DNA of 44,106 bases. Origin: a virus. A model generated the notes under the pieces. It was not told the DNA's origin, did not search any database, and worked only from the letters and a program-made list of their open reading frames with translations. This document shows positions 17,345 to 24,786 of the stretch, piece after piece; within the stretch, counting starts at the first letter, position 1; the number at the start of each line of letters is the position of its first letter. Location: IMG/VR virus record IMGVR_UViG_3300031963_000292, positions 1-44,106 of that record. One strand, 5' to 3'. Made by a program: the position numbers and the translations under genes.

Positions 17345-18076
17345 ATGGATAAGCAATTATTAGTATCAGTTATTGAAAAGTACTACCTAAACGGAGTACA
17401 CGAGAAAGTAAAATGGACAATTAAGGACAAAAAAATCCAAATCTTATTTACCTCAGCCACTAAGGATCTAGCTGGTTCAGTTGAGGCAGATGGGTTTGAT
17501 ATTGAGGATTGTACCTTAGGTGTGTACGATACAAATAAACTACTTAAATTAATTGGTATTACTAATCAATTCGTTCAATTAAATGTTGAATCTAAAAACG
17601 GTATAGCAACTAAATTAAGTATTGCTGATATGGAATACGATTTAGTTTACCATCTTGCTGATTTGAGAATGATGCCAATGGAGACAATGGTATTAGATGA
17701 ATCTCAAATTACGTTTGGATATTCATTTGAAATTGATGCTGAATTTATTGAGCGTTACAATAAGGCTAAAAAAGCATTAGGTAGCGATGAGGTTAAAATA
17801 CAAGCATTATTTAATGATGAAAGCGAAAAAGGTATATATCTTACATTAGGTGGTAAAACATCATATGATGATAAGATTAGCTTCCAATCACCTGCTCCAT
17901 CATTTGAAGTACCATCATCTGAGTTTCAATACAATGCTAATTACTTATTTGAGATATTTACAGAAAATAAAGGCGCAACTGGTACAGGGTACTTTGATGA
18001 AAATGGAATATTGAAATTAGTGTTTGAAGAAGAAAATGGGATAAAAGCCTTGTATTATTTGCCACCGAAGAACTAA
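17345..18076 (+). CDS. gp45: Sliding clamp (T4 gp45-like)
   Basis: A 243-aa protein next to the polymerase and ahead of the clamp-loader genes, of the right size and beta-alpha pattern for the trimeric phage clamp (T4 gp45 is 228 aa). The N-terminal half (TIKDKKIQILFTSATKDLAG) and the C-terminal half (YNANYLFEIFTEN, then GILKLVFEEENGIKALYYL) have the repeated clamp-fold layout, including the final inner strand. Sequence identity to T4 gp45 cannot be tested here; the call rests on length, fold pattern and position. Confidence 0.8.
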   Translation: MDKQLLVSVIEKYYLNGVHEKVKWTIKDKKIQILFTSATKDLAGSVEADGFDIEDCTLGVYDTNKLLKLIGITNQFVQLNVESKNGIATKLSIADMEYDLVYHLADLRMMPMETMVLDESQITFGYSFEIDAEFIERYNKAKKALGSDEVKIQALFNDESEKGIYLTLGGKTSYDDKISFQSPAPSFEVPSSEFQYNANYLFEIFTENKGATGTGYFDENGILKLVFEEENGIKALYYLPPKN

Positions 18077-18082
18077 TCCGTA

Positions 18083-18091
18083 TATATTTAT
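18083..18091 (+). promoter_or_regulatory. ATATTTAT box upstream of Hsp20 gene
   Basis: TATATTTAT within CCGTATATATTTATCATTG, 63 bases before the Hsp20 GTG. It is a variant of the recurring ATATTTATA box with C after the eighth base. It leaves a longer leader than at other sites. Confidence 0.35.
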
Positions 18092-18133
18092 CATTGAGAT
18101 ACGACAGGTCTCAGTTATGACTATTTATTAACC

Positions 18134-18148
18134 GCTACCTTAGGGAGC
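18134..18148 (+). promoter_or_regulatory. Hairpin covering the Hsp20 Shine-Dalgarno (possible RNA thermometer)
   Basis: GCTACC pairs with GGGAGC over a 3-base TTA loop, with an A-G mismatch, and this stem contains the AGGGAG Shine-Dalgarno at 18142-18147, seven bases before the GTG start. Upstream, TGAGA and TCTCA can form a second hairpin. Small heat-shock genes are often controlled by such metastable hairpins. The regulatory role is inferred; a chance small hairpin is the alternative. Confidence 0.4.
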
Positions 18149-18154
18149 ACAAAA

Positions 18155-18574
18155 GTGAACATTATGACACAATTTGCAGCACATTTTGGCATTGAGCCAT
18201 TCGACATCGTTTGGAAGAATTTCTTCGACACAAACGCACAGTTCAACACATTTGAACAAAAAATCAACTATCCAGTTGACATTTACGAAACAGACAAAGG
18301 ATTACGTTTCGAATTAGCCGTAGTAGGCCTTGACAAATCAGATATCGACATTCAGGTAGAAGGAGATACACTCCGCATTAAACACGAAAGACAAGAACAA
18401 GAGGCACGTCAGTACCTTCAAAGAGGTATTGCTAAGCGCTCGTTTGATCTAGCTTGGAAAGTAGCCGTTAAATTTAATTTAGCTAATCTTGAGGCTAAAT
18501 TGGATAAGGGCTTATTAATCATCGACATTCCTTATGCCGATGAACAAGCACCAAAGAAAATCAAGATTAAGTAA
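18155..18574 (+). CDS. Small heat-shock protein, Hsp20/alpha-crystallin type
   Basis: A 139-aa small chaperone holding unfolding proteins. The alpha-crystallin domain runs from NYPVDIYETDKGLRFELAV (about residue 42) through VGLDKSDIDIQVEGDTLRI to LEAKLDKGLLIIDIPY, matching the A-x-x-x-n-G-v-L motif in a divergent form. The C-terminal KKIKIK carries the I-x-I-type anchor. It begins at GTG 18155 with Shine-Dalgarno AGGGAG (alternative ATG 18164). It precedes groES/groEL, separated by one small gene, so the chaperones form a block; its 5' region holds a possible thermometer hairpin. Confidence 0.9.
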   Translation: MNIMTQFAAHFGIEPFDIVWKNFFDTNAQFNTFEQKINYPVDIYETDKGLRFELAVVGLDKSDIDIQVEGDTLRIKHERQEQEARQYLQRGIAKRSFDLAWKVAVKFNLANLEAKLDKGLLIIDIPYADEQAPKKIKIK

Positions 18575-18611
18575 GTTTTGAAATCAAAAAGATCTGTCGT
18601 ATTTTTAAGTT

Positions 18612-18779
18612 ATGGAAATCATAGTATATAAAGGTGAAGCCGCTTGGGGCAGATCAGCTTATCTAAAATTGATAGATGATAAGGTGGTATTTGACTGCTC
18701 GAATGAAGAGTATGGTCCAATTGAGTTTGACCTTAAATTACTAATTGAAGCACTAAAAAAACATAAAAATGAAGATTAA
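18612..18779 (+). CDS. Small protein, unknown
   Basis: A 55-aa frame between hsp20 and groES, starting MEIIVYKGEAAWGRSAYLKL, with a beta hairpin (LIDDKVVFDCSNEEYGPIEF) and a helical Lys-rich end. It overlaps the groES start by 11 bases, which supports coupled translation. No family recognised. Confidence 0.5.
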   Translation: MEIIVYKGEAAWGRSAYLKLIDDKVVFDCSNEEYGPIEFDLKLLIEALKKHKNED

Positions 18780-19059
18780 ACCACTGCATAATCACGTAGT
18801 GATTAAACAACAAGATGAAACTGAAACAATGTATGGTAACATTGTAGTACCTGATATGGGTAAAGAAAAACCATTAATGGGTGAGGTTCTAGCTATAGGA
18901 CCTGGAGTACATTCAGTTACAGGAACTTGGATTGAAACTAAAGTACAAGTAGGTGAAACAGTAGTGTTTCCTGCCTTTGGTGGAACTAAAATGACTATTG
19001 AAGGTGAAGAGTATGTTGTAATGAAAGAATCTGATTTGTTGGCAATTTTAGAAAAATAA
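18769..19059 (+). CDS. groS: Co-chaperonin GroES
   Basis: A 96-aa GroES: the start MKIKPLHNHVVIKQQ matches the IRPLHDRVV strand, GNIVVPDMGKEKPLMGEVLAIGPG matches the mobile-loop region (usually flanked by G-x-I-V-x-P) and turn, and the end EGEEYVVMKESDLLAIL matches the GroES terminus. It would cap the GroEL ring encoded 3 bases downstream. T4 replaces GroES with the unrelated gp31; here a true GroES homologue is present together with its own GroEL. Confidence 0.96.
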   Translation: MKIKPLHNHVVIKQQDETETMYGNIVVPDMGKEKPLMGEVLAIGPGVHSVTGTWIETKVQVGETVVFPAFGGTKMTIEGEEYVVMKESDLLAILEK

Positions 19060-19062
19060 GAT

Positions 19063-20694
19063 ATGAGTAAAATTATAAAATTTAATCGCGAAGCGAAAGA
19101 AAAACTACAAGCCGGTATTGATAAAGTAAATAACGCTGTAGCAGTTACAATGGGTCCTTTTGGACGTAACGTGTTAATTGAAAAAGAACACGGACAAGTA
19201 GCATCAACTAAAGATGGTGTTACGGTTGCTAAAACAATTTCATTGGAGGATCCAATTGAAAATATGGCTGCCACTATTATTAAACAAGCAGCATCAAAAA
19301 CAGTTGATCAAGCAGGTGATGGTACAACTACCTCAACTGTATTAGCACATGCTATTGCCTCTCAAGCATTAGCAGTTACTGCTCATTCATCTACTAATGC
19401 TACTCAAGTAAAGCGTGGTATTGAAGAGGCTGTTAAAACAGTAGTTGCTGAATTAAAAACAATGTCAGTAGATGTTACTGATGAAAAGCAAATTAAACAA
19501 ATTGCCACATTATCAGCTAATGGTGATACTGAAATTGGAGAATTAGTAGCTACAGCAATTGATAAAGTAGGTAGAGATGGAATTGTAACAGTAGAGGAAT
19601 CACGCTCAGGTGAAACTGAACTTGAGGTGGTTGAGGGAATGCAATTTGATCGTGGTTATAAATCACCTTATATGGTGACTGATAACAACACAATGCAAGC
19701 AATTTTAAATGATGCTTTTATCTTATTATATGATGGTCGTTTAAGTGCAATTAAGGATTTACTTCCTATCCTTGAGCGTGTATCATCTGATAATAAAGCA
19801 TTATTGATTGTAGCTGAAGATATTGATGGTGAGGCACTTTCAACCCTCATTGTAAATAAAATGAGAGGTATCTTAAAAGTAGCTGCTGTTAAAGCACCTG
19901 ATTTTGGTGAGCGCCGTACACTCATTCTTGAGGATATTGCTACTGTAACTGGTGGTACTGTAATTTCACCTACCAAAGGTATGAGATTAGATCGCTTCAA
20001 TATGGAGTGGTTAGGTAAAGCTAGAACAGTTACTGTAGGTAAAGATACCACTACTATTGTAGATGGTAAAGGTAGTGAAGATAAAATTAATGAGCGTATT
20101 GTAGAATTAAAATCTCAGATTGAAGCATCTAGTTCACCATATGAAATTGAGCGTTTACAAGATCGCTTAGCTAAAATCGTTGGTGGTGTAGCTATTATTA
20201 ATGTAGGTGGTGGTACTGAGGTTGAAATGAGAGAAAAGAAAGATCGTATTGATGATGCTTTACAAGCTACAAAAGCTGCTCTTGATGAAGGTATCTTACC
20301 AGGTGCCGGTGTATCATTGTTACATGCTAGTAGAAAAATTAATGTACTTGGTGGTAACGATAAAGCTAAAGGAGCATTGATCGTGTTTAAAGCCTGCGGC
20401 AAACCATTCAAACAAATACTTGAAAACGCTGGTGAAGAAACAAATGAATGGCTAATGAAATTATCTACAACAGAAAGCAACCCTTGGTATAATAAAGTAC
20501 CAGATATTGCTACTGGAGAATTAATAGATGCTTCCGAATCAGGTATTATTGATCCAACTAAAGTAGTACGTTGCGCACTTGAAAACGCTGCTCACGCTGC
20601 CGTTACGTTACTAATGACTGAATGTGTCATTCATGAAAAACCAACCGATAAGAAAAAATCAGATGATTTTGGAATGGCAGATTTAGGAATGTAA
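19063..20694 (+). CDS. groL: Chaperonin GroEL (60 kDa)
   Basis: A 543-aa full-length chaperonin. The ATP site DGTTT is present in VDQAGDGTTTSTVLAHAIA (about 82-100), MGPFGRNVLIEKEHG marks the N-terminal equatorial segment, and AAVKAPDFGERR the apical segment; GGVAIINVGGGTEVEMREKKDRIDDAL and DEGILPGAGVSLL are the intermediate and C-terminal signatures. The end is GMADLGM instead of a (GGM)n tail. It folds host or phage proteins with the adjacent GroES. Complete GroEL genes are rare on phages, so the phage may have folding needs not met by the host. Downstream gene: clamp loader. Confidence 0.97.
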   Translation: MSKIIKFNREAKEKLQAGIDKVNNAVAVTMGPFGRNVLIEKEHGQVASTKDGVTVAKTISLEDPIENMAATIIKQAASKTVDQAGDGTTTSTVLAHAIASQALAVTAHSSTNATQVKRGIEEAVKTVVAELKTMSVDVTDEKQIKQIATLSANGDTEIGELVATAIDKVGRDGIVTVEESRSGETELEVVEGMQFDRGYKSPYMVTDNNTMQAILNDAFILLYDGRLSAIKDLLPILERVSSDNKALLIVAEDIDGEALSTLIVNKMRGILKVAAVKAPDFGERRTLILEDIATVTGGTVISPTKGMRLDRFNMEWLGKARTVTVGKDTTTIVDGKGSEDKINERIVELKSQIEASSSPYEIERLQDRLAKIVGGVAIINVGGGTEVEMREKKDRIDDALQATKAALDEGILPGAGVSLLHASRKINVLGGNDKAKGALIVFKACGKPFKQILENAGEETNEWLMKLSTTESNPWYNKVPDIATGELIDASESGIIDPTKVVRCALENAAHAAVTLLMTECVIHEKPTDKKKSDDFGMADLGM

Positions 20695-20713
20695 ATTTAA
20701 GAAAACAATAGTT

Positions 20714-21634
20714 ATGAAGCAACATTCACTTTGGATCGAGAAATATAGATCAGAAACATTAGAACAATATATAGGCAACGATGCGGTTAAAGATCGCATC
20801 GCTGCTTGTATTACAGCAAATGATATCCCTCACTTTATATTTGGTGGTACTGCTGGTACAGGTAAAACTACATTAGCAAAATTAATTGTTAAAAATATTA
20901 AATGTGATTATCTCTACATTAATGCTAGTGATGAAAACGGTATTGATGTTATTAGAGATAAAGTAAAAACATTTGCCTCTACATCTACATTTCAACCACT
21001 TAAAGTTGTAATATTAGATGAGGCTGATTTTTTAACTCAACCAGCCCAAGCAGCACTTCGTAACTTGATTGAGGAATATTCAATGGTTACTCGATTTGTA
21101 CTTACTTGTAACTATATTGAGCGTTTAATTGAACCACTTCAATCACGCTGTGAAATTCATATGTTAAAACCACCTACTAAAGGTGCTGTTGCAAAGCATA
21201 TTTGCACTAATATCCTTGATGTTGAAGGTATAAAATATGAATTACCAAATGTAGCTACATTAGTTAATGAATATTATCCTGATGTTCGCTCAATTATTAA
21301 AAATCTACAAGCAGGTGTTAAAGATGGTAAATATGAGTGGATTACCCTTAATACTGATTGGCTTAATGCTGTAGTTGAAACATTAAAAGCAAGAGATAAA
21401 AAAGCATGGTATACTATTAGACAAATAGTAGCTGATTCGCAAGTAGATGATTTTCAAGTAGCATATAAATACTTATTTGACAACCTAGATAAATTCAGTT
21501 ATGGACATGATGCTGAATTATCAGTAGTATTAGATGAACATATTTGGAGAGCAGGTGTAGTACCTGATAAGGAAATTAACTTTGCTGCATGTATAGCTAA
21601 AATATTAGAAACAACTAAAAAACAAGTAATATGA
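20714..21634 (+). CDS. gp44: Clamp loader large subunit (T4 gp44-like AAA+ ATPase)
   Basis: A 306-aa AAA+ protein that loads the sliding clamp. Walker A is GTAGTGKTTLAKL (about 44-56), Walker B is VVILDEADFLTQ (about 97-108), the sensor-1 segment is TRFVLTCNYIERLIEP and LQSRCEIHML carries the SRC motif with the arginine finger. T4 gp44 has 319 aa. It overlaps the next gene by 4 bases and is followed, two genes on, by the gp62 homologue. Confidence 0.94.
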   Translation: MKQHSLWIEKYRSETLEQYIGNDAVKDRIAACITANDIPHFIFGGTAGTGKTTLAKLIVKNIKCDYLYINASDENGIDVIRDKVKTFASTSTFQPLKVVILDEADFLTQPAQAALRNLIEEYSMVTRFVLTCNYIERLIEPLQSRCEIHMLKPPTKGAVAKHICTNILDVEGIKYELPNVATLVNEYYPDVRSIIKNLQAGVKDGKYEWITLNTDWLNAVVETLKARDKKAWYTIRQIVADSQVDDFQVAYKYLFDNLDKFSYGHDAELSVVLDEHIWRAGVVPDKEINFAACIAKILETTKKQVI

Positions 21635-21873
21635 GTCAAGAACAAATTAATTTAAATATCACATTAGATAAAACTACAGGTGTAGTATGTGAAAAATGTG
21701 AAAACGAGGTATTCATTGAAGGAATGATGCTTCGTAAAGCATCTCGTTTTATAACAGGAACAGCACAAGATGCTCTTATCCCTATTCCAGTATTTACTTG
21801 TAGTAAATGTGGACATATAAATGAAGAATTTATACCAATGCAATTAAGAAATAATGATACTAAAACTATTTAA
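21631..21873 (+). CDS. Small zinc-ribbon protein, unknown
   Basis: An 80-aa protein with CEKC (about 21-24) and CSKC (about 54-57), a two-knuckle zinc ribbon with beta strands around it, and an FITGTAQDALIPIPVFTC loop. Phages of this type commonly carry such a protein between clamp-loader subunit genes. It may assist transcription or replication protein contacts; no experimental role is known to me. Confidence 0.7.
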   Translation: MSQEQINLNITLDKTTGVVCEKCENEVFIEGMMLRKASRFITGTAQDALIPIPVFTCSKCGHINEEFIPMQLRNNDTKTI

Positions 21874-21883
21874 TAAATACAAA

Positions 21884-22102
21884 ATGAAAACAAAAGAATT
21901 ACAACAAGAAAACGAAGCATTACAAGCTCGAGTTTTAGGACTAGCTGAAACATTAAGAGCATCAGATAATAAAATTAAATTTTTAGAAACTGAGCTTCAA
22001 GATCTTTTTAAAAAGTATAAAGATTTATTGGCTGAGGTAGAGCATCTTCGTATGTTGGGAAATACATCAACTAAAAACCAAAACGATTCAAGATATTATT
22101 AA
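21884..22102 (+). CDS. Small coiled-coil protein, unknown
   Basis: A 72-aa almost entirely helical protein, starting MKTKELQQENEALQARVLGL with clear heptads continuing to KDLLAEVEHLRML. I chose ATG 21884 rather than 21854, since the extra residues precede the first heptad and overlap the upstream gene. The stop overlaps the gp62-like start (TAATG). It may form dimers and link neighbours; unknown. Confidence 0.6.
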   Translation: MKTKELQQENEALQARVLGLAETLRASDNKIKFLETELQDLFKKYKDLLAEVEHLRMLGNTSTKNQNDSRYY

Positions 22103-22473
22103 TGAATATATTTGACCATATTAAGAACATCACTACTAATAAGGGACCATACCTAGGTGACGAGGGATGGAATAATTGGATGATCAATCGTTATCTAAGT
22201 ATGGACCCTGATTATTGTGAGGTAGTCAATTATGTCCAAAAGAATACTTGGCAAATGAAAGGAGAATACCTATACAATCTGTATAAGGACCTTATTCCAA
22301 AACAATACAAGTATCTTAAATATATTAAAGCAACTAATAAGAAAGAATATAAGGTTGATCAAGTAGAGGCAGTAGCTGCCTACTATGAAATTAGTAAAAA
22401 GGAAGCTAAACAATATATTGATATGCTTCCCGAAGATGAATTAGAAAATATAATACTACAAATCAATGGCTAA
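22102..22473 (+). CDS. gp62: Clamp loader small subunit (T4 gp62-like)
   Basis: A 123-aa protein with the gp62-type segment GWNNWMINRYLSMDPDYCEV (about 24-43), corresponding to the WxVNRxLS-x-F/M-D-P pattern of phage small clamp-loader subunits. It is shorter than T4 gp62 (187 aa), mirroring other marine T4-like phages. It would form the asymmetric collar with gp44. Assigned from this motif and its place two genes after gp44. Confidence 0.78.
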   Translation: MNIFDHIKNITTNKGPYLGDEGWNNWMINRYLSMDPDYCEVVNYVQKNTWQMKGEYLYNLYKDLIPKQYKYLKYIKATNKKEYKVDQVEAVAAYYEISKKEAKQYIDMLPEDELENIILQING

Positions 22474-22747
22474 ATACATTAACGGAGAAACAGAGTATAG
22501 AAAATATCTAATGGAAATGGAACAAGAACGAGAAGATGTATTTCAACCTGATTCGGTAGTAAGCTCAATTATAAATGAATTTCTTGCTCGTTCTAAAAAA
22601 GGTAAAGCAAAATACGGTGTTGATTTAGATCGTACTGATTTATCATTACTAGAGTGGATTGAACATGCTAAACAAGAACATATGGATGCTATCTTGTATT
22701 TAGAAAAAATTAAACAAACAATTAGTGGCAAAGAAAAAAATATCTGA
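22466..22747 (+). CDS. MazG-like/dNTP-pyrophosphohydrolase-like small protein
   Basis: A 93-aa helical protein with KGKAKYGVDLDRTDLSLLEW and then IEHAKQEHMDAILYLEKI, a layout resembling the E-x-x-E helix plus the D of MazG-type pyrophosphatase helices found in T4-like phages. It overlaps gp62 and the nuclease gene. It may hydrolyse damaged or excess nucleotides; the family call is tentative. Confidence 0.55.
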   Translation: MAKYINGETEYRKYLMEMEQEREDVFQPDSVVSSIINEFLARSKKGKAKYGVDLDRTDLSLLEWIEHAKQEHMDAILYLEKIKQTISGKEKNI

Positions 22748-23660
22748 TATAGAGTTAAAAATCAGAAACTTCCAAAAGCCAAATATTGATCATGCCTTTC
22801 AGCGTAGCGTTTCCTATTCTCAATATTCAATGTGGAGTTCATGCCCACATAAGTGGTATTTAACCTATGTAGAAAATAAGCAACCGTACCAAGCTAGTAT
22901 CCATACTGTGTTTGGGACAGCATTTCATGAAACATTACAAGAATATATTACTGTAATGTATAATGAAAGTGGAGCTGCCGCTGATAGAATAGATTTAGAA
23001 GCATTATTTCAAGAAAAATTTAGAGAGGTATATTCTAAGGAATATAAAGCAATGGGTACACATTTTAGCAATGCTGAGGAAATGGGTGAGTTCTTTAATG
23101 ATGCTATTGCTATATTAACCTTTATAAAGAAAAATCGTAATAGATTATTTACAATACGTAAAGTACGTTTGCTTGGAATAGAGTTACCCTTGTTACTAAA
23201 AATAGCTAATAATTTATTCTACAAAGCATTTGTTGATTTTGCTTTATATGATGAAGAATTAAATAAAATTTACATATATGACATTAAAACATCAACCAGA
23301 GGATGGTCAGATAATGACAAAAAAGATGATGCTAAGATTGCTCAAGTACTCTTATACAAGCAGTACTTTGCAACTCAATATAATGTCGACGTAGAAAAAA
23401 TCGAGGTTGAATTCTTCATTGTTAAACGCAAAATCTGGGAACAATCCGAATATCCAATTCCAAGAGTCCAATCATTTAAACCAGCAAGCGGAAAAAATAA
23501 ACGCAAGCAAGCAATAGATAACTTTCAAGCATTTGTAAAAGATTGCTTTGATGAAAGTGGAAAACCGATTATAAAGTCGTACCTTAAAAATGTAGGTGAA
23601 AAATCATGTAAATGGTGTCCCTACAACGATAAACAAGATCTTTGCGATAAAGTAAAATAA
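22725..23660 (+). CDS. PD-(D/E)XK nuclease with Cas4/RecB-like [4Fe-4S] cysteines
   Basis: A 311-aa nuclease. The first cysteine is in SMWSSCPHKWYLTYV (about 35-49), a conserved His is in FGTAFHETLQEY, the catalytic D...DxK is VDFALYDEELNKIYIYDIKT (about 168-187), and the last three cysteines are in KSCKWCPYNDKQDLC near the end, giving the four-Cys cluster of Cas4/AddB/RecB-type nucleases. It likely processes DNA ends in recombination-dependent replication. A GTG start at 22725 overlaps the upstream gene by 23 bases; no closer ATG precedes the first Cys. It sits after the clamp-loader genes. Confidence 0.85.
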   Translation: MAKKKISDIELKIRNFQKPNIDHAFQRSVSYSQYSMWSSCPHKWYLTYVENKQPYQASIHTVFGTAFHETLQEYITVMYNESGAAADRIDLEALFQEKFREVYSKEYKAMGTHFSNAEEMGEFFNDAIAILTFIKKNRNRLFTIRKVRLLGIELPLLLKIANNLFYKAFVDFALYDEELNKIYIYDIKTSTRGWSDNDKKDDAKIAQVLLYKQYFATQYNVDVEKIEVEFFIVKRKIWEQSEYPIPRVQSFKPASGKNKRKQAIDNFQAFVKDCFDESGKPIIKSYLKNVGEKSCKWCPYNDKQDLCDKVK

Positions 23661-23661
23661 T

Positions 23662-24072
23662 ATGATAAAAGAATTTATACCATATGAACAAGCATTAGAA
23701 CTTAAAGAACTTGGGTTTGATGAACCTTGTATGTTCTCTTACCATAGGAATAATACAGATTATATTGATAGCACTTATGTTGAATTATCTAATTACAACG
23801 CTACTAAAAAATTAGTATCCGCAGTTTTATACCAACAAGCCTTTAGATGGTTTAGAGAGAAGTATGGTTATGACATTCATATTAGAGGTGCAATTTTTAG
23901 AGCATCTTATGTTATTGGGATACCTAAAGAAATAAACATAAAATCAGTTGATGGGTATCCATTAGTGATGTCTTGGGATTATATTATTGATGAAACTGGG
24001 GAAAGAAAAACTTATGAAGAAGCAGAACTTGCTTGTCTTAAAAAACTTATTGAAATCGTTAAAAACAAATAA
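23662..24072 (+). CDS. Conserved phage/MGE protein, unknown
   Basis: A 136-aa protein starting MIKEFIPYEQALELKELGFD, with VLYQQAFRWFREKYGYDI and TYEEAELACLKKLIEI. This combination of an E-x-A-L-x-L-K-E-L-G-F-D-E start and an AFRWFREKYG centre is common in mobile elements and phages of Bacteroidota; function unknown. It starts one base after the nuclease stop and ends ahead of an AT-rich gap containing a promoter-like box. Confidence 0.7.
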   Translation: MIKEFIPYEQALELKELGFDEPCMFSYHRNNTDYIDSTYVELSNYNATKKLVSAVLYQQAFRWFREKYGYDIHIRGAIFRASYVIGIPKEINIKSVDGYPLVMSWDYIIDETGERKTYEEAELACLKKLIEIVKNK

Positions 24073-24101
24073 ATAAACTATAGTTCTCTATAGCTTTCTA
24101 T

Positions 24102-24110
24102 ATATTTATA
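24102..24110 (+). promoter_or_regulatory. ATATTTATA box before small RHH-like gene
   Basis: Exact ATATTTATA in CTATATATTTATAATCGATG, just 4 bases before ATG 24115. Same element as the other boxes. It ends the 42-base gap after the 136-aa gene. Confidence 0.4.
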
Positions 24111-24114
24111 ATCG

Positions 24115-24291
24115 ATGAAACAGATAACAAAAGCAATTCAAATTGACATTAAAATTCATGAACAGTTAAAACAATACTGTAATGATAATGGTCTTAAAAT
24201 GCAAAAATTAATTGAAAAATTGATTATAAAACAAATAGAAAATGAACATCAACCCTCGAACAGCAGTATACATTATCAAGAAGGAAAATAA
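24115..24291 (+). CDS. Small ribbon-helix-helix-like protein
   Basis: A 58-aa frame: ITKAIQIDIKIHEQLKQYCN resembles the beta strand plus first helix of a ribbon-helix-helix (Arc/MetJ) domain, with the second helix GLKMQKLIEKLIIKQIE. Such proteins are dimeric DNA-binding regulators. It overlaps the GIY-YIG gene by 50 bases in another frame, so it may be truncated or expressed independently. It parallels the RHH-like gene at 24583-24777, which has the same strand-helix-helix layout. Confidence 0.5.
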   Translation: MKQITKAIQIDIKIHEQLKQYCNDNGLKMQKLIEKLIIKQIENEHQPSNSSIHYQEGK

Positions 24292-24553
24292 ACCAGTATA
24301 TATAGGAAAAAGTATGGATCCTTATAGTAGATGGTTAACTCATCACCCATACTTTGGAGAAAATGCAGTAATGGAGATAATAGATGAATATAATGATCCT
24401 GAAATAGAATGGATTGGTAGATTTAAAAATAAAGGAATAATATTAGAAAATAAAAGTAGTAATAAATCTTATACTAATAAATGGAAAGTAGGAGATGTAT
24501 ATATTAAACCACTTTCTAAAGGAAGACCAATAAGAGATGATGTTTTTATATAG
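24242..24553 (+). CDS. GIY-YIG nuclease-like protein
   Basis: A 103-aa protein with TAVYIIKKENKPVYIGKS (about 7-24) carrying the paired VYI...VYIGKS strands of the GIY-YIG fold, followed by the Arg in DPYSRWLTHH and a later Glu in IEWIGRF. It lacks an evident DNA-binding C-terminal domain, so it is either a stand-alone nuclease (homing-type or repair-type) or an inactive remnant. The ATG overlaps the upstream small gene. Metal-binding Glu is not certain. Confidence 0.65.
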   Translation: MNINPRTAVYIIKKENKPVYIGKSMDPYSRWLTHHPYFGENAVMEIIDEYNDPEIEWIGRFKNKGIILENKSSNKSYTNKWKVGDVYIKPLSKGRPIRDDVFI

Positions 24554-24559
24554 ACGTAT

Positions 24560-24568
24560 ATATTTATA
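24560..24568 (+). promoter_or_regulatory. ATATTTATA box before RHH-like gene 24583
   Basis: Exact ATATTTATA within CGTATATATTTATATC, 14 bases before ATG 24583. Same motif and similar spacing as upstream of clpP-like and 36066 genes. Confidence 0.45.
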
Positions 24569-24582
24569 TCAAATATATTATT

Positions 24583-24777
24583 ATGGGAAACAAAATGCAA
24601 TTAACAAGCGTGAAGGTTCCTGAAGATTTATTTGAGCAATTTAAAATTGCATGTGTTAAGTACAAGTTTAGTGTTCAAAAATTAACAGAGCGCTCAATGT
24701 TCTTATACCTAACAAATGATGAATTCAGAAAAACTATTCATAACCAATTAGACACAACATTTACAGGAAGTATTTAA
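24583..24777 (+). CDS. Small ribbon-helix-helix-like regulator
   Basis: A 64-aa protein: MQLTSVKVPEDLFEQFKIAC is a strand-then-helix typical of RHH repressors (V-x-V-P-x-D-L), and FSVQKLTERSMFLYLTNDEF provides the second helix. It starts the transcription unit upstream of the sugar island and could regulate it. Its upstream box is ATATTTATA. Target unknown. Confidence 0.6.
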   Translation: MGNKMQLTSVKVPEDLFEQFKIACVKYKFSVQKLTERSMFLYLTNDEFRKTIHNQLDTTFTGSI

Positions 24778-24786
24778 AACAGTTAC

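Noticed and set aside
18792-19274. Minus-strand reading frame of 160 codons across groES/groEL
   Set aside because: It lies opposite two confidently identified genes; codon complement effects explain it.
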